From an uncultured cyanobacterium (GTDB taxonomy: Bacteria; Cyanobacteriota; Cyanobacteriia; PCC-6307; Cyanobiaceae), in NCBI GenBank assembly GCA_903871775.1, contig CAIQIA010000014.1:1-64000 (forward strand): a DNA stretch of 64,000 nucleotides, written 5' to 3'. Both the position numbers and the translations under genes were made by a program. Positions 51,251-59,758 of the stretch are shown here, one piece after another (within the stretch, counting starts at the first letter, position 1; the number at the start of each line of letters is the position of its first letter). The notes beneath the pieces were generated by a model. The model was given only the letters and a program-made list of their open reading frames with translations. It made no database searches and was not told the DNA's origin.

Positions 51251-52536
51251 GGCTGCAGGCACCGCCGCAGGAAAGCCGTCAGCTCCCCGGCCTGGGCCTG
51301 GGCCGTGAACGGGGCGAAGGCCGCATGGCGCAACGGCACCACACGGGTGTGCGCCCCCTCGCGCAACCAGCGACCATCGATCGCTGCCGCCAGAGTGCCG
51401 GGGGAATCGTCGCCCTCGAAGGTCACCACCTGGCCTCCGCCACAGCGCTGGAGCAGGTCGACCACAGAGCTGCGACGGTGCATGACGGCGAGCAGGGGAC
51501 GCCGGGCGAGCAGGTAAGGGTAGATCTTGGAGGCGGTGTAACCGGCATCGCTGGAGCCGATCACCAGCAGCGCATCGGCCGCCCTGAGGCAGCTCAGGGC
51601 CTGGGAGAGGGGGAGCCGGTCGGTCTGCTCGAGCACGCAATCCCCCAGGCCATGGCGTTCAGCCAGGGGCAGCACGCTGGGGATGCCGCGGCCGGCGGCG
51701 GCATACGACGTGCCGAGAAAGTGCAGGCGCAGGCGCCGACGCAGCTGCGGGTCGGCATGGCCGGCGATGGCCGAGAACAACCCCTCGAGGGCCATGGCCA
51801 GGTCGGGGCCGCCGCGGCCGATCGACACCCAGTGCAGCAGGCCGTCGTGGGGGTCGAAGGGGAGGGGCCAGGGGGGTGGATCGGGCAGCCGGGCGAAGTC
51901 AGCGGGTTCGCCCGGAAACGGCAGCACCAGCTCGGGCAGGGTCTGCAGCCAGGGGTAACGGCCCCGGATCTGCCGGCCGTACGCGGCGCTGACCGCGGTG
52001 ATGCCGCTGGCGTGGCGCAGCACCCTCGGTTCGTGAAAGCGGTTGAGCCGGTCACTGACCGCCTGCTTGAGCCGTCCTCCGGGGGGGCGGATCGCAGGAT
52101 GCTGCCTGTAGAAGTCGTTGACCCAGGGATCCTGGTAGTCCAGAACGAAGGGCACGCCAAAACGTCGGCGCCAGCGGGGACCGAGGCGGAACAGGCCGAA
52201 GGCCGTGGTGGAGACGTACACCCCATCGAATCCGCCCCGGCGCAGCAACCGCGATCCGGCCCGGTCCAGGGCCCCCAGGGTGCGGGCCGGCACCCCCCCC
52301 AGCCCCGGCAGGCGCGACCAGGCCAGGGGCAGGCCACGCACCCGATGCACCGGCACCTCGGCCGGCAGAGCCTCGGCCTGCCAGGGATCCAGCGGTGCCG
52401 CCAGGTTCCCGGGCTCCACCGCCAGCACCTCCGCCCGGCAGCCGGCGGCGGCCAGGTGGGGCAGCAACATGCGCAGCCGCTGGGCATCGGCGGCGTTGGT
52501 GGGCGGAAACTGGGGGGAGACCAGCAGCAGGCGCAT
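51247..52536 (-). CDS. Glycosyltransferase, GT-B fold (family 4-like)
   Basis: 429 residues from ATG 52536 (MRLLLVSPQFPPTNAADAQR); the frame extends further upstream without support. A DYQDPWVNDFY motif near 140 and the C-terminal SSDAGYTASKIYPYLLARRP region resemble family 4 enzymes that act on lipid-linked sugars. It is the first gene of the coupled run that ends with HpsJ. The upstream gap (84 bases to the divergent FkbM gene) is the likely promoter. Confidence 0.85.
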   Translation of the reverse strand: MRLLLVSPQFPPTNAADAQRLRMLLPHLAAAGCRAEVLAVEPGNLAAPLDPWQAEALPAEVPVHRVRGLPLAWSRLPGLGGVPARTLGALDRAGSRLLRRGGFDGVYVSTTAFGLFRLGPRWRRRFGVPFVLDYQDPWVNDFYRQHPAIRPPGGRLKQAVSDRLNRFHEPRVLRHASGITAVSAAYGRQIRGRYPWLQTLPELVLPFPGEPADFARLPDPPPWPLPFDPHDGLLHWVSIGRGGPDLAMALEGLFSAIAGHADPQLRRRLRLHFLGTSYAAAGRGIPSVLPLAERHGLGDCVLEQTDRLPLSQALSCLRAADALLVIGSSDAGYTASKIYPYLLARRPLLAVMHRRSSVVDLLQRCGGGQVVTFEGDDSPGTLAAAIDGRWLREGAHTRVVPLRHAAFAPFTAQAQAGELTAFLRRCLQP

Positions 52537-52619
52537 CAGCGGCAGTCCGGGGCCTGCGGGGTAGCCTGACGCGCCATCGGGGCCCCCCTGGGGCTCAATG
52601 CCACCCCCGCATCCGGTCC

Positions 52620-53417
52620 ATGCCCGTGGTCGAGCCCCGTCCATCCCGGTTCAGGCGCCTGCTGAACCGACTGATCAACCCCTACCGGCTCAACGATTCC
52701 GCCCTTTACGCCCAGTACCTGCGGCTGCGCAATCCCCGGCATCTCGAGCAGAAACGCCGGGAGCGGGCCTTCTATGAACGGCTCATCGCCGCCAACGGCG
52801 GCGGCACCGTCTTCGACATCGGCGCCAACTGCGGCCAGAAGGCCGCCCAGTTCCGAACCTGCGCCCAGCGGGTCATCTGCGTCGAACCCGACCCCAGCGC
52901 CGTCGCGCAGCTGCGGGCGCGCTTCGCCCACGGCGACGATGTGGTCGTGGTGCATGGGGGGGTCGGCGGGGAACCCGGCCAGGCCACCTTCTATCAGCTG
53001 GGCCCGGCCAGCCCGCTCAACACGTTCTCGCGCACGTGGTCTGACGCCCAGGCCGCCGCCGCGACCGAGACCAGCGTGGCGATCATCACCCTCGACATGC
53101 TGATCGCCAGCCACGGCCTGCCCGCTTACATCAAGATCGACGTCGAGGGCTACGAGCTGCAGGTGCTGCAGGGCCTCCACCAGCCGATCCGGGCCCTCAG
53201 CTTCGAGTGCAATCTGCAGCAGTTCCGCCAGCAGACCCTCGACTGCATCGCCCGGCTGGCGGCCCTGCAGCCGGGCCTGTTCAACCACTGCCTCAGCGAA
53301 CCCCCGAGCCGCTTCGCCTCCGACCGCTGGCTCACGGCCGAGGAGATGGCGGCCATCGTCGCCGGTGCCGACCACGACTACGCCGAGATCTACTTCCAGG
53401 CCGACGGCGTCAGCTGA
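52620..53417 (+). CDS. FkbM-family methyltransferase (plus strand)
   Basis: 265 residues from ATG 52620. SAM motif TVFDIGANCGQKAAQF is near 62, with the following VICVEPDPSAVAQL. The FkbM signature YIKIDVEGYELQVLQG is near 168, then ECNLQQFRQQT. It is the only plus-strand gene in the 26 kb from 38,160 to the window end, so it is regulated separately from both flanking glycosyltransferase runs. Target is probably a sugar hydroxyl; unproven. Confidence 0.87.
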   Translation: MPVVEPRPSRFRRLLNRLINPYRLNDSALYAQYLRLRNPRHLEQKRRERAFYERLIAANGGGTVFDIGANCGQKAAQFRTCAQRVICVEPDPSAVAQLRARFAHGDDVVVVHGGVGGEPGQATFYQLGPASPLNTFSRTWSDAQAAAATETSVAIITLDMLIASHGLPAYIKIDVEGYELQVLQGLHQPIRALSFECNLQQFRQQTLDCIARLAALQPGLFNHCLSEPPSRFASDRWLTAEEMAAIVAGADHDYAEIYFQADGVS

Positions 53418-53436
53418 GCGACGGCGTCAACTGAGC
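53403..53436. repeat. 17-base tandem repeat at convergent gene ends
   Basis: gacggcgtcagctgagc (53403-53419) is followed at once by gacggcgtcaactgagc (53420-53436), one mismatch. The first unit contains the FkbM stop TGA and the second contains the stop of the convergent glycosyltransferase. Duplication of the first unit may have set the end of the neighbouring gene. Confidence 0.8.
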
Positions 53437-54536
53437 GTCGGCGGCAGCGCCTGCAGGAAGCCCTCCAGCCGGGCCACCAGGGCCTGGCGGGACTCGGCCA
53501 GGGAAAGGATGCGCGCCACCCCGGCCAGGGCCTCCCGGTGGGCGTCGTCCTCCAGGGCCACCCGCCTCACCAGGTCGGCAAGGGCAGCGGGGGTGGCCCC
53601 CAGGGGCAGGGCCTGCGGATCCCAGCGGTAGCCGCGGGCGCCGGTGGGGGTGGTCAGCACCGGCAACCCCTGTTCCAGGGCGGTCTTCACCTTCATGCTG
53701 CAACCCCGCGCCGGGCAGAAGATCGGGTTCACCACGCCGCGCCAGCCCACCATCTCCGCCGCCAGGTCGGCGTCGGAGAGGCGTCCGAGGTACGTGATCG
53801 AGGGATGGCGGTGGGCGAGACGCCGGCCGAGGCCCTCGGGGCCGCCCACCAGGCGCAGCTGCACCCCTGGGCGGGCATCAAGGGCCTGGGCCAGCTGCAC
53901 CAGCCCGTCGTGGTTGGGGGCATGGTTGAGGGTCGAGACGCAGCCGATGCGCCCCGGCAGCGGCTTCAGGTCGAGGGGTCGGGGCCCCAGGGGCCGTGGA
54001 ATCCAGCAGTGGACCGGGCTGCCCAGCCAGGCCTCCATGGCGTCATCGCTGGCCGAGATCGACACCGTGCCGTCAATGTGCCGCCGCAGGCGCAGGTCGT
54101 CGTCCAGCACCCGGCCAGGCGTGGCCTCGAAGGGCCGGCGAGGCCCCTCCCCCGGCAGGGGCAGGCGCCAGCCGTTGACGACATCGGTGACCACCGGGCC
54201 ATGGGACAGGTACACGAGCCTGAGGCCGGGCATCGCACGGCGCAGCAGGGGGGCCAGGGCCAGGGCATCGGCGTTGTTGAGCAGCAGCATCGTGGTGCCC
54301 GCCTCCCGCAGATGGCGGAGGCAGCGCCGCAGCTGGGACCGGTCGATCAGCCGGTGGTAAGGCGACGGGAACAGCCGGCGCCGCAGCCGTGCCGGCAGCC
54401 CCTGGTCGGTGGCATAGGTGACCAGCGGCAGGGCCGGATCAATGGCCCGGAACAGGTCCAGGAACTCGTTGGTGCACACCTGCACGCCGCCGGCACCCAC
54501 CAGCAGACAGTCATTGGTGAGCAGGGCCAGCCTCAT
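53427..54536 (-). CDS. Glycosyltransferase (family 4-like)
   Basis: 369 residues from ATG 54536, overlapping the upstream stop as ATGA. LLTNDCLLVGAGGVQVCTNE at the N terminus, SHGPVVTDVVNG near 122 and RIGCVSTLNHAPNHDGLVQL near 200 fit a GT-B enzyme. Near 286, GCSMKVKTALEQGLPVLTTP takes the place of the usual EX7E site (Lys/Glu retained). Last gene of the second coupled run. Confidence 0.8.
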   Translation of the reverse strand: MRLALLTNDCLLVGAGGVQVCTNEFLDLFRAIDPALPLVTYATDQGLPARLRRRLFPSPYHRLIDRSQLRRCLRHLREAGTTMLLLNNADALALAPLLRRAMPGLRLVYLSHGPVVTDVVNGWRLPLPGEGPRRPFEATPGRVLDDDLRLRRHIDGTVSISASDDAMEAWLGSPVHCWIPRPLGPRPLDLKPLPGRIGCVSTLNHAPNHDGLVQLAQALDARPGVQLRLVGGPEGLGRRLAHRHPSITYLGRLSDADLAAEMVGWRGVVNPIFCPARGCSMKVKTALEQGLPVLTTPTGARGYRWDPQALPLGATPAALADLVRRVALEDDAHREALAGVARILSLAESRQALVARLEGFLQALPPTLS

Positions 54537-55810
54537 GGCCCCAGGGGCAGGGGGCCGGGGCCGGGGGTGGCCACGGCCTCCTCCAGCACCTCGCGGATGC
54601 GGCGCCGATAGTCGTGCCACTGCCAGCCGGCGGCGGTGCGCAGGGCCGCAGATCGCAGGGCCGCCACACCCTCCCGATCGCCATCCAGCCGCGCGATCAC
54701 CGCCGCGATGGCAGCGGCATCACCGGCCTCGATGAGCCAGCCGTTCTCGCCCTCCCGCACCAGATCGGCGGCCCCGGCCCGCCGGGTGGTGACCACCGGC
54801 AGCCCCTGGGAGAACGCTTCGTTGACCACCAGCCCGAAGCCGTCACAGAGGGTGGGAAAGATCAGGGCGTGGGCCCCCTGCATGCACCGCAGCAGCTCGG
54901 GCCGGGGAATGCTGCCGTGGAACCGCACCGCCGCGGGGGCCGCCGCCACCCGCTCGGCCGGCAGCCCCTGGGCGCCGTAGACATCGATCTGCAGCCGCTC
55001 GGGTCCCCAGCCCAGACCCTCCACCGCCTCGAGCAGCAGGTGGGCCCCCTTGCGGATCGAGAACGTGCCGGCCCACAGCAGGCGCAGGGGTCCGTCGAGG
55101 GGCACCGGCACCGGAGCCGCCAGGGGGGGCGGGGCGCCGTAGGGCACCACCGCCACCCGGCGGGGACTCCAGCCGGCCGCCGTCCAGGTGTCGGCGGTGA
55201 AGCGCGAGTTGGCCACCACCAGATCGGCCAGCTCCCACTCCTGCCGACGGCGCTCGGTCCGTTCAGCCTGCCGGGCCCCCGTGTGGCGGCGATAGGGCGT
55301 CACCAGGGAGGGGAAGCGGTCGTACTCGGGCGCGAGCAGGGCCTCGACGGCGTCGTGTTCGGGCGACGGCAGGTCGTAGGCCGTGCGCACCCCCAGGGCC
55401 CTGGCGCTGCGGAACATCGCCAGCGAGGCGTACTCGTAGCCGTACAGCAGATCAAACCCCCGCAGCTGGGTGGCCACCCAGCGGTCAAAGCCATCGCGGC
55501 CCCAGTGGAACAGGTGGTCGCCCAGCACCGGGTCGTTGAGGGTCTTGACCTGCAGCATCCGCAGCAGCTCGCGGCGGGGCCGGTCGCGCACCCGCTCGGG
55601 TGGCAGCACGGTGACGGCCCGACGGCCCAGCTCGCGGCCCAGGTCGATCCCCGCCAGGGCGGCGCCACGGCGGGCCAGGCGCTGCCAGGGACCCTGGGGC
55701 CGGTCCACCAGGGTGGTGAAGAAGGTGGTGTCGTGGCCGCCGTCGTGCAGGGCGGCGGCCACGTGCTGGGTAAAGGGCGCCGGGATCAGGTGGGCAACAG
55801 CGGCTTTCAT
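54533..55810 (-). CDS. Glycosyltransferase family 4
   Basis: 425 residues from ATG 55810 (MKAAVAHLIPAPFTQ). The acceptor domain includes LLYGYEYASLAMFRSARALG. The donor domain has LLWAGTFSIRKGAHLLLEAV near 242 and EX7E in CDGFGLVVNEAFSQGLPVV near 325. Ten bases separate it from the upstream gene. Confidence 0.9.
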   Translation of the reverse strand: MKAAVAHLIPAPFTQHVAAALHDGGHDTTFFTTLVDRPQGPWQRLARRGAALAGIDLGRELGRRAVTVLPPERVRDRPRRELLRMLQVKTLNDPVLGDHLFHWGRDGFDRWVATQLRGFDLLYGYEYASLAMFRSARALGVRTAYDLPSPEHDAVEALLAPEYDRFPSLVTPYRRHTGARQAERTERRRQEWELADLVVANSRFTADTWTAAGWSPRRVAVVPYGAPPPLAAPVPVPLDGPLRLLWAGTFSIRKGAHLLLEAVEGLGWGPERLQIDVYGAQGLPAERVAAAPAAVRFHGSIPRPELLRCMQGAHALIFPTLCDGFGLVVNEAFSQGLPVVTTRRAGAADLVREGENGWLIEAGDAAAIAAVIARLDGDREGVAALRSAALRTAAGWQWHDYRRRIREVLEEAVATPGPGPLPLGP

Positions 55811-55820
55811 GGCGCCCAGG

Positions 55821-56852
55821 TCAGCGGCCCATGGCCGTGTAGATGCCGAGGTAGGCCTCAGCGATGGCCGCCGCAGAGTAGTGGAGCTCGACCCGGCGGC
55901 GGCAGGCCCGCCGGTCGATGGCATCAATGCGGCCGATGGCCGCCACCAGCTCATCCAGGTCATCGACCACCCAGCCGGTCTCGCCGTCGGTCACCACCTC
56001 GGGCACGGCCCCGCGCCGGAAGCCGAGCACCGGGGTGCCGCAGGCCATGGCCTCGGCCATGACGATCCCGAAGGGTTCCTCCCAGAGAATCGGCATCAGC
56101 AGGGCGCGGGCGCCGGCCAGCAGCTCGGCCTTGCGGGCGTCGTCGACCGGACCGATCCAGCGCACCTGATCACCATCGAGGGCGGGCCGCACCTCCTGGT
56201 CGAACCAGGCCTCGTGCCCCTCGGGCACATTGCCGGCCAGCACCAGCGGCAGACCGGCGCGGCGGGCGGCGGCAATGGCCAGATGGGGCCCCTTGATCGC
56301 CTCGAGGCGGCCGAGAAACACCAGCGGCGCATCAGCGGCCACAGCCTCGCTGGCGGGGTAACGCGCGAGGTCGACGCCATTGGGCACCAGGTGCCAGCGG
56401 CCCACATCGTTCACGTGGGCCATCATCCAGTCGCTGATGGCGCTGAACTGCAGGCTGCCGCCGGACAGGTGATGGCCCAGCTGCACCGACCGCCGGCTGA
56501 TGGCCCGCTGGTAGGTCATCAGCTTGGGCACCGCGGTGGGCAACAGCGGCAGCAGGTAGGCGATGCGTGAGAACGAATGGACCACGTCCACCGGCCGCTG
56601 GCGCACGGCGCGCCAGAGGGTGGCGGCATTGCGGACACCGTCGCGGCGGGAGCGGCTCGCGCGTCCCGGCCAGGGAACCAGCTCCGCAGCGGCCGTCGAG
56701 TCGGGATGGGCCACCAGGGTGACGTCGTGGCCGCGGCGGCGGTACTCGCTGGCCAGGAGATCGATGATCCGTTCGATGCCGCCATACAGCCGAGGGGGCA
56801 CCGGCAGTTCAGGGTCGGCGGTGAGAACGATGTGCAGGGGGCGCGGATCCAT
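55821..56852 (-). CDS. Glycosyltransferase family 4
   Basis: 343 residues. YGGIERIIDLLASEYRRRG is near 23, the donor-domain start VFLGRLEAIKGPHLAIAAAR near 184, and EX7E in WEEPFGIVMAEAMACGTPVL near 262. Such proteins are typical of cyanobacterial exopolysaccharide loci. Ten- to eleven-base gaps on both sides. Confidence 0.9.
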   Translation of the reverse strand: MDPRPLHIVLTADPELPVPPRLYGGIERIIDLLASEYRRRGHDVTLVAHPDSTAAAELVPWPGRASRSRRDGVRNAATLWRAVRQRPVDVVHSFSRIAYLLPLLPTAVPKLMTYQRAISRRSVQLGHHLSGGSLQFSAISDWMMAHVNDVGRWHLVPNGVDLARYPASEAVAADAPLVFLGRLEAIKGPHLAIAAARRAGLPLVLAGNVPEGHEAWFDQEVRPALDGDQVRWIGPVDDARKAELLAGARALLMPILWEEPFGIVMAEAMACGTPVLGFRRGAVPEVVTDGETGWVVDDLDELVAAIGRIDAIDRRACRRRVELHYSAAAIAEAYLGIYTAMGR

Positions 56853-56862
56853 GGCCGGTCGC

Positions 56863-57825
56863 TCAGGGGGAAGGGCGCAGGCGCCGCAGGGAGGCCTGCA
56901 GACGCACAGCCCGGCGCCAGCCGATCAGGCGACCGAGGCGCTGCAGCCGTGGTCCGCCGGGAAGCGGCAGATCGCTGCCCCCGAGCCGTTCGATCTCCGG
57001 CTCGAGGGCGGCGGCCAGATCCCGGCAACCGGGATCAGCCCAGGCCTCGTGAACGAAGTTCTGCAGCATGTTGGCGCACGATCGCCGGGCCGCCGCGTCC
57101 GTGCGCCGCGCCAGCAGGTGGCCGGTGCCCAGCCGCAGCGACAGCTGGGCCGATTCCATCGCCCGGCGGTCCTTGCGCGACGAGAGGCTGCCGGGGAGGG
57201 CCGACCGGTAGGCCACCACGGCCTCGGGCGTGAAGCGCACCTCCCGGGCGGCGCAGAGCACCCGGCTGTAGAACTCGAAGTCGTCGATCAGGCTGAGGCG
57301 CTCATCCCAGCCGCCGCAGCGGTCAAGCAGGGCCCGGGGGATCAGGAACAGGCCCGGCTGCATCATCGGCCGGGCCCAGCGCCAGGCCTGCACCAGCCAG
57401 TCATCCGCCGGCAGCGTGCACCACACGGGCTCTGGATTGCGCTGCAGGTCGCTGCCGTCGGCCCGCCTGAAGCGGCCCCAGCCGCAGCTGGCCACCCCAT
57501 CCTCGCGGCCGCCGAGGGCGATCAGCTGCCGTTCGATCAGGTCGGGGCTGAGCAGATCGTCGGCATCAAAGAACTTGACGACCGTGCCCCGGGCCCGGGC
57601 GAGGGCCGTGTTGCGGGCCCGGGCGGCACCACCGGCGGCCTGGTGCACCACGGTGACGCCGCGCTCGCGGTAGCCGTCCAGCAGCGCACCGCTGCCGTCG
57701 TCGGAGCCGTCGTCGACCACGATGATCTCGAGCTCGCGCCAGGTCTGGGCCAGCAGGGCCTCGAGGGTGGCCGCCAGCCAGGGGCCGGCGTTGTGGCACG
57801 GCACGCACACCGACACCAGCGTCAC
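56863..57825 (-). CDS. Glycosyltransferase family 2
   Basis: 320 residues from GTG 57825, which overlaps the upstream stop as GTGA. VSVCVPCHNAGPWLAATLEA at the start, IIVVDDGSDDGSGALLDGYR near 36 and the DxD-type KFFDADDLLSPD near 81 define a GT-A inverting enzyme. An LSLIDDFEFYSRVL acceptor motif is near 190. No membrane helices. Confidence 0.9.
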   Translation of the reverse strand: MTLVSVCVPCHNAGPWLAATLEALLAQTWRELEIIVVDDGSDDGSGALLDGYRERGVTVVHQAAGGAARARNTALARARGTVVKFFDADDLLSPDLIERQLIALGGREDGVASCGWGRFRRADGSDLQRNPEPVWCTLPADDWLVQAWRWARPMMQPGLFLIPRALLDRCGGWDERLSLIDDFEFYSRVLCAAREVRFTPEAVVAYRSALPGSLSSRKDRRAMESAQLSLRLGTGHLLARRTDAAARRSCANMLQNFVHEAWADPGCRDLAAALEPEIERLGGSDLPLPGGPRLQRLGRLIGWRRAVRLQASLRRLRPSP

Positions 57826-58814
57826 GGCGCCAGCTCCTTGAGCCGCCGCCGCCAGGACGGACCGAAGTACAGCGGCTTGCTGTCGGCGACGAAGTGGTGC
57901 AGCACCCCCTCGCCCCGGCGCACCTGGCGCCGGCTCGGGGCGGTGATGTAGCGCTCGCGGGGCAGCACCAGGGGCTGCTCCCGGGCCGCCAGCATCGCCA
58001 CCAGGGCCTGCTCCAGGAAGTAGCAGCTGCCCTCCTGCTCCCAGAGGGTGCGGCACCAGTGCTCCAGCTCCTCCCAGTCGAGCAGCCGGCTGTGCAGACC
58101 GCACACGCCGACGTTGAGCAGCGGCGGGATCGGCGCACCGCAGAGCGACTCCATCAACGGCCGCGAGTAGCCGTACGACTCCTCGCAGTCGACCATCAGA
58201 CAGGGCCGGCGCCGCTGGTCGTCGGGCGCTGCCACCGCCATGGCATCCCACCAGGCCAGCAGCTCGTGCGGCGGCGCCAGCACCAGCATGTCCGAATCGA
58301 GAACGAGCCGCAGGCCCGGCGGCTGGCCCAGGTGCACCGCGATCAGCTTGTGGATGTTGATGTAGTCGTCCCAGCGGGCCCGCAGGGTCGGGAACCGTTC
58401 CCGCGGCAGCAACCCGTCGACCAGCGGCTCCAGCTCCCGGCGCCAGCGGGTGCTGCCCCGGGGGAAGAGGCGCCGCAGGGCCGCCTCATCGGCGGGGGTG
58501 AGGGTGCCGTCATCCACCAGCTGCAGCACCAGTGGCCGGCGGCTGCTACAGGCCAGGGTCCAGGCGCAGAAGGCGGTCTGATACCAGAACCGTCGACCCG
58601 TGAGGAACCAGACCTCCAGGGGCTCGCCGCCATCGGACCCCGGCGGCGGCAGGGTGAGGGCCGCGGCCTCCATCTGCCCCTGCCAGGCCGGCAGCCGCAG
58701 CACCGCCCGGGGCCCCCACACCCGCAGCCGATGGGCCTGGCGACGCAGGGGGTCGAGGGTGCGGCGCCGCCAGCGGCCGAGGTGGGGGCGCAGGCGGCTG
58801 ACGAGCTGCCTCAT
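57822..58814 (-). CDS. Glycosyltransferase-like protein with DxD motif
   Basis: 330 residues. The central region LRLVLDSDMLVLAPPHEL (about 168-185) is a GT-A DxD site. YINIHKLIAVHLGQ and LLNVGVCGLHSRLLDWEE (Asn and Gly near 232) are features of GT8-like folds. The N-terminal 40 residues are Arg-rich. Starts at ATG 58814, overlapping the upstream stop by ATGA. Family assignment is tentative. Confidence 0.75.
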   Translation of the reverse strand: MRQLVSRLRPHLGRWRRRTLDPLRRQAHRLRVWGPRAVLRLPAWQGQMEAAALTLPPPGSDGGEPLEVWFLTGRRFWYQTAFCAWTLACSSRRPLVLQLVDDGTLTPADEAALRRLFPRGSTRWRRELEPLVDGLLPRERFPTLRARWDDYINIHKLIAVHLGQPPGLRLVLDSDMLVLAPPHELLAWWDAMAVAAPDDQRRRPCLMVDCEESYGYSRPLMESLCGAPIPPLLNVGVCGLHSRLLDWEELEHWCRTLWEQEGSCYFLEQALVAMLAAREQPLVLPRERYITAPSRRQVRRGEGVLHHFVADSKPLYFGPSWRRRLKELAP

Positions 58815-59758
58815 GGCTGCCGCTCCGGCCGCAGGCCGGCCCGGCCCTGGTATTGCCCCAGGGCGCCGGCCCAGCGGATGCGGGCCGCCGGTCCCCGCCA
58901 GATGCGATGGGTCCAGGCCGCCCGCAGGGCCCGCAGGGGCACGGTCCAGGCCGCGATGGGAGCCCAGGGGCGGATGCCGTGCACATCCAGCACCCGCACG
59001 AAATCACGGAAGCTGGCGCGGGCCATGCGCTGCTGGTAAGGCAACCGCAAGCGCCCGGGGGGGATCAGGTGCCGCAGCGCCAGGGCCGGCACGTAGGCCA
59101 GCTCCCAGCCCTGGCGCAGCAGGGTGAGGTTGATGTCGTTGTCTTCCCCCGAACTCAGGGCCCGGCCCCGGCGGCCCAGACCCTGGCGGCGGGGATCGCG
59201 GGCGACGGCCTCGGCCCACAGCTGCAGGGCCTCGCGCCGGATCACCAGACCGGCGCCGATGGGGGCCGCCGGCGGGTAACCGGGGTGGGCCGGATCCCAG
59301 CGCATCCAGATGCCGTCGGCCCCGTGGTCGCGGCAGCCCAGGGGGGCGAGACCGGGCTGAAACCAGGCCGGTGGCGGCTCCTCGTACTCCGCCACGGCAG
59401 GCCCGCCGGCGGCACCGAGGCGGGGATGGGCGGTGAACAGATCAAGGGCCTGACGCAGGTAATCCGGGCAGAGACAGTTGTCGTCGTCAACCCACACCAG
59501 CAGCGCGCCGCGGGCCGCAGCCAGCCCGGCCAGGCGGGCGTGGGAGAGGCCCAGCCGGGGCTCGGGCACGACCCGGGCCTGGGGATGCCAGGCCAGCAGC
59601 TGCGGATCCAGCGGCGGTTCGCTGGCGTTGTCGATCAGCAGCAGCTCCCAGCGGTCGCGGGCCAGGTCCTGGGCCTGCAGACCCTGCAGCGCCCGCTGGA
59701 GCCGGCCCGGATGGGGATTGTGGGCCGGAACGATGACGCTGAGGGCTGGCGTGGTCAT
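58811..59758 (-). CDS. Glycosyltransferase family 2
   Basis: 315 residues. LSVIVPAHNPHPGRLQRALQ at the N terminus, LLIDNASEPPLDPQLLAW near 40 and VWVDDDNCLCPDYLRQ near 88 carry the GT2 signatures. A SSGEDNDINLTLLRQGWELA segment near 208 is the acceptor/ED motif. Possible membrane-associated C-terminal helix. Coupled to both neighbours by 4-base overlaps. Confidence 0.9.
   Translation of the reverse strand: MTTPALSVIVPAHNPHPGRLQRALQGLQAQDLARDRWELLLIDNASEPPLDPQLLAWHPQARVVPEPRLGLSHARLAGLAAARGALLVWVDDDNCLCPDYLRQALDLFTAHPRLGAAGGPAVAEYEEPPPAWFQPGLAPLGCRDHGADGIWMRWDPAHPGYPPAAPIGAGLVIRREALQLWAEAVARDPRRQGLGRRGRALSSGEDNDINLTLLRQGWELAYVPALALRHLIPPGRLRLPYQQRMARASFRDFVRVLDVHGIRPWAPIAAWTVPLRALRAAWTHRIWRGPAARIRWAGALGQYQGRAGLRPERQP

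Noticed and set aside
49364-51517. Open frame of 717 codons antisense to the Wzy-like gene
   Set aside because: Composition (Gln, His, Arg, Gly) is that of a GC shadow, and it crosses several well-supported minus-strand genes and their overlaps.
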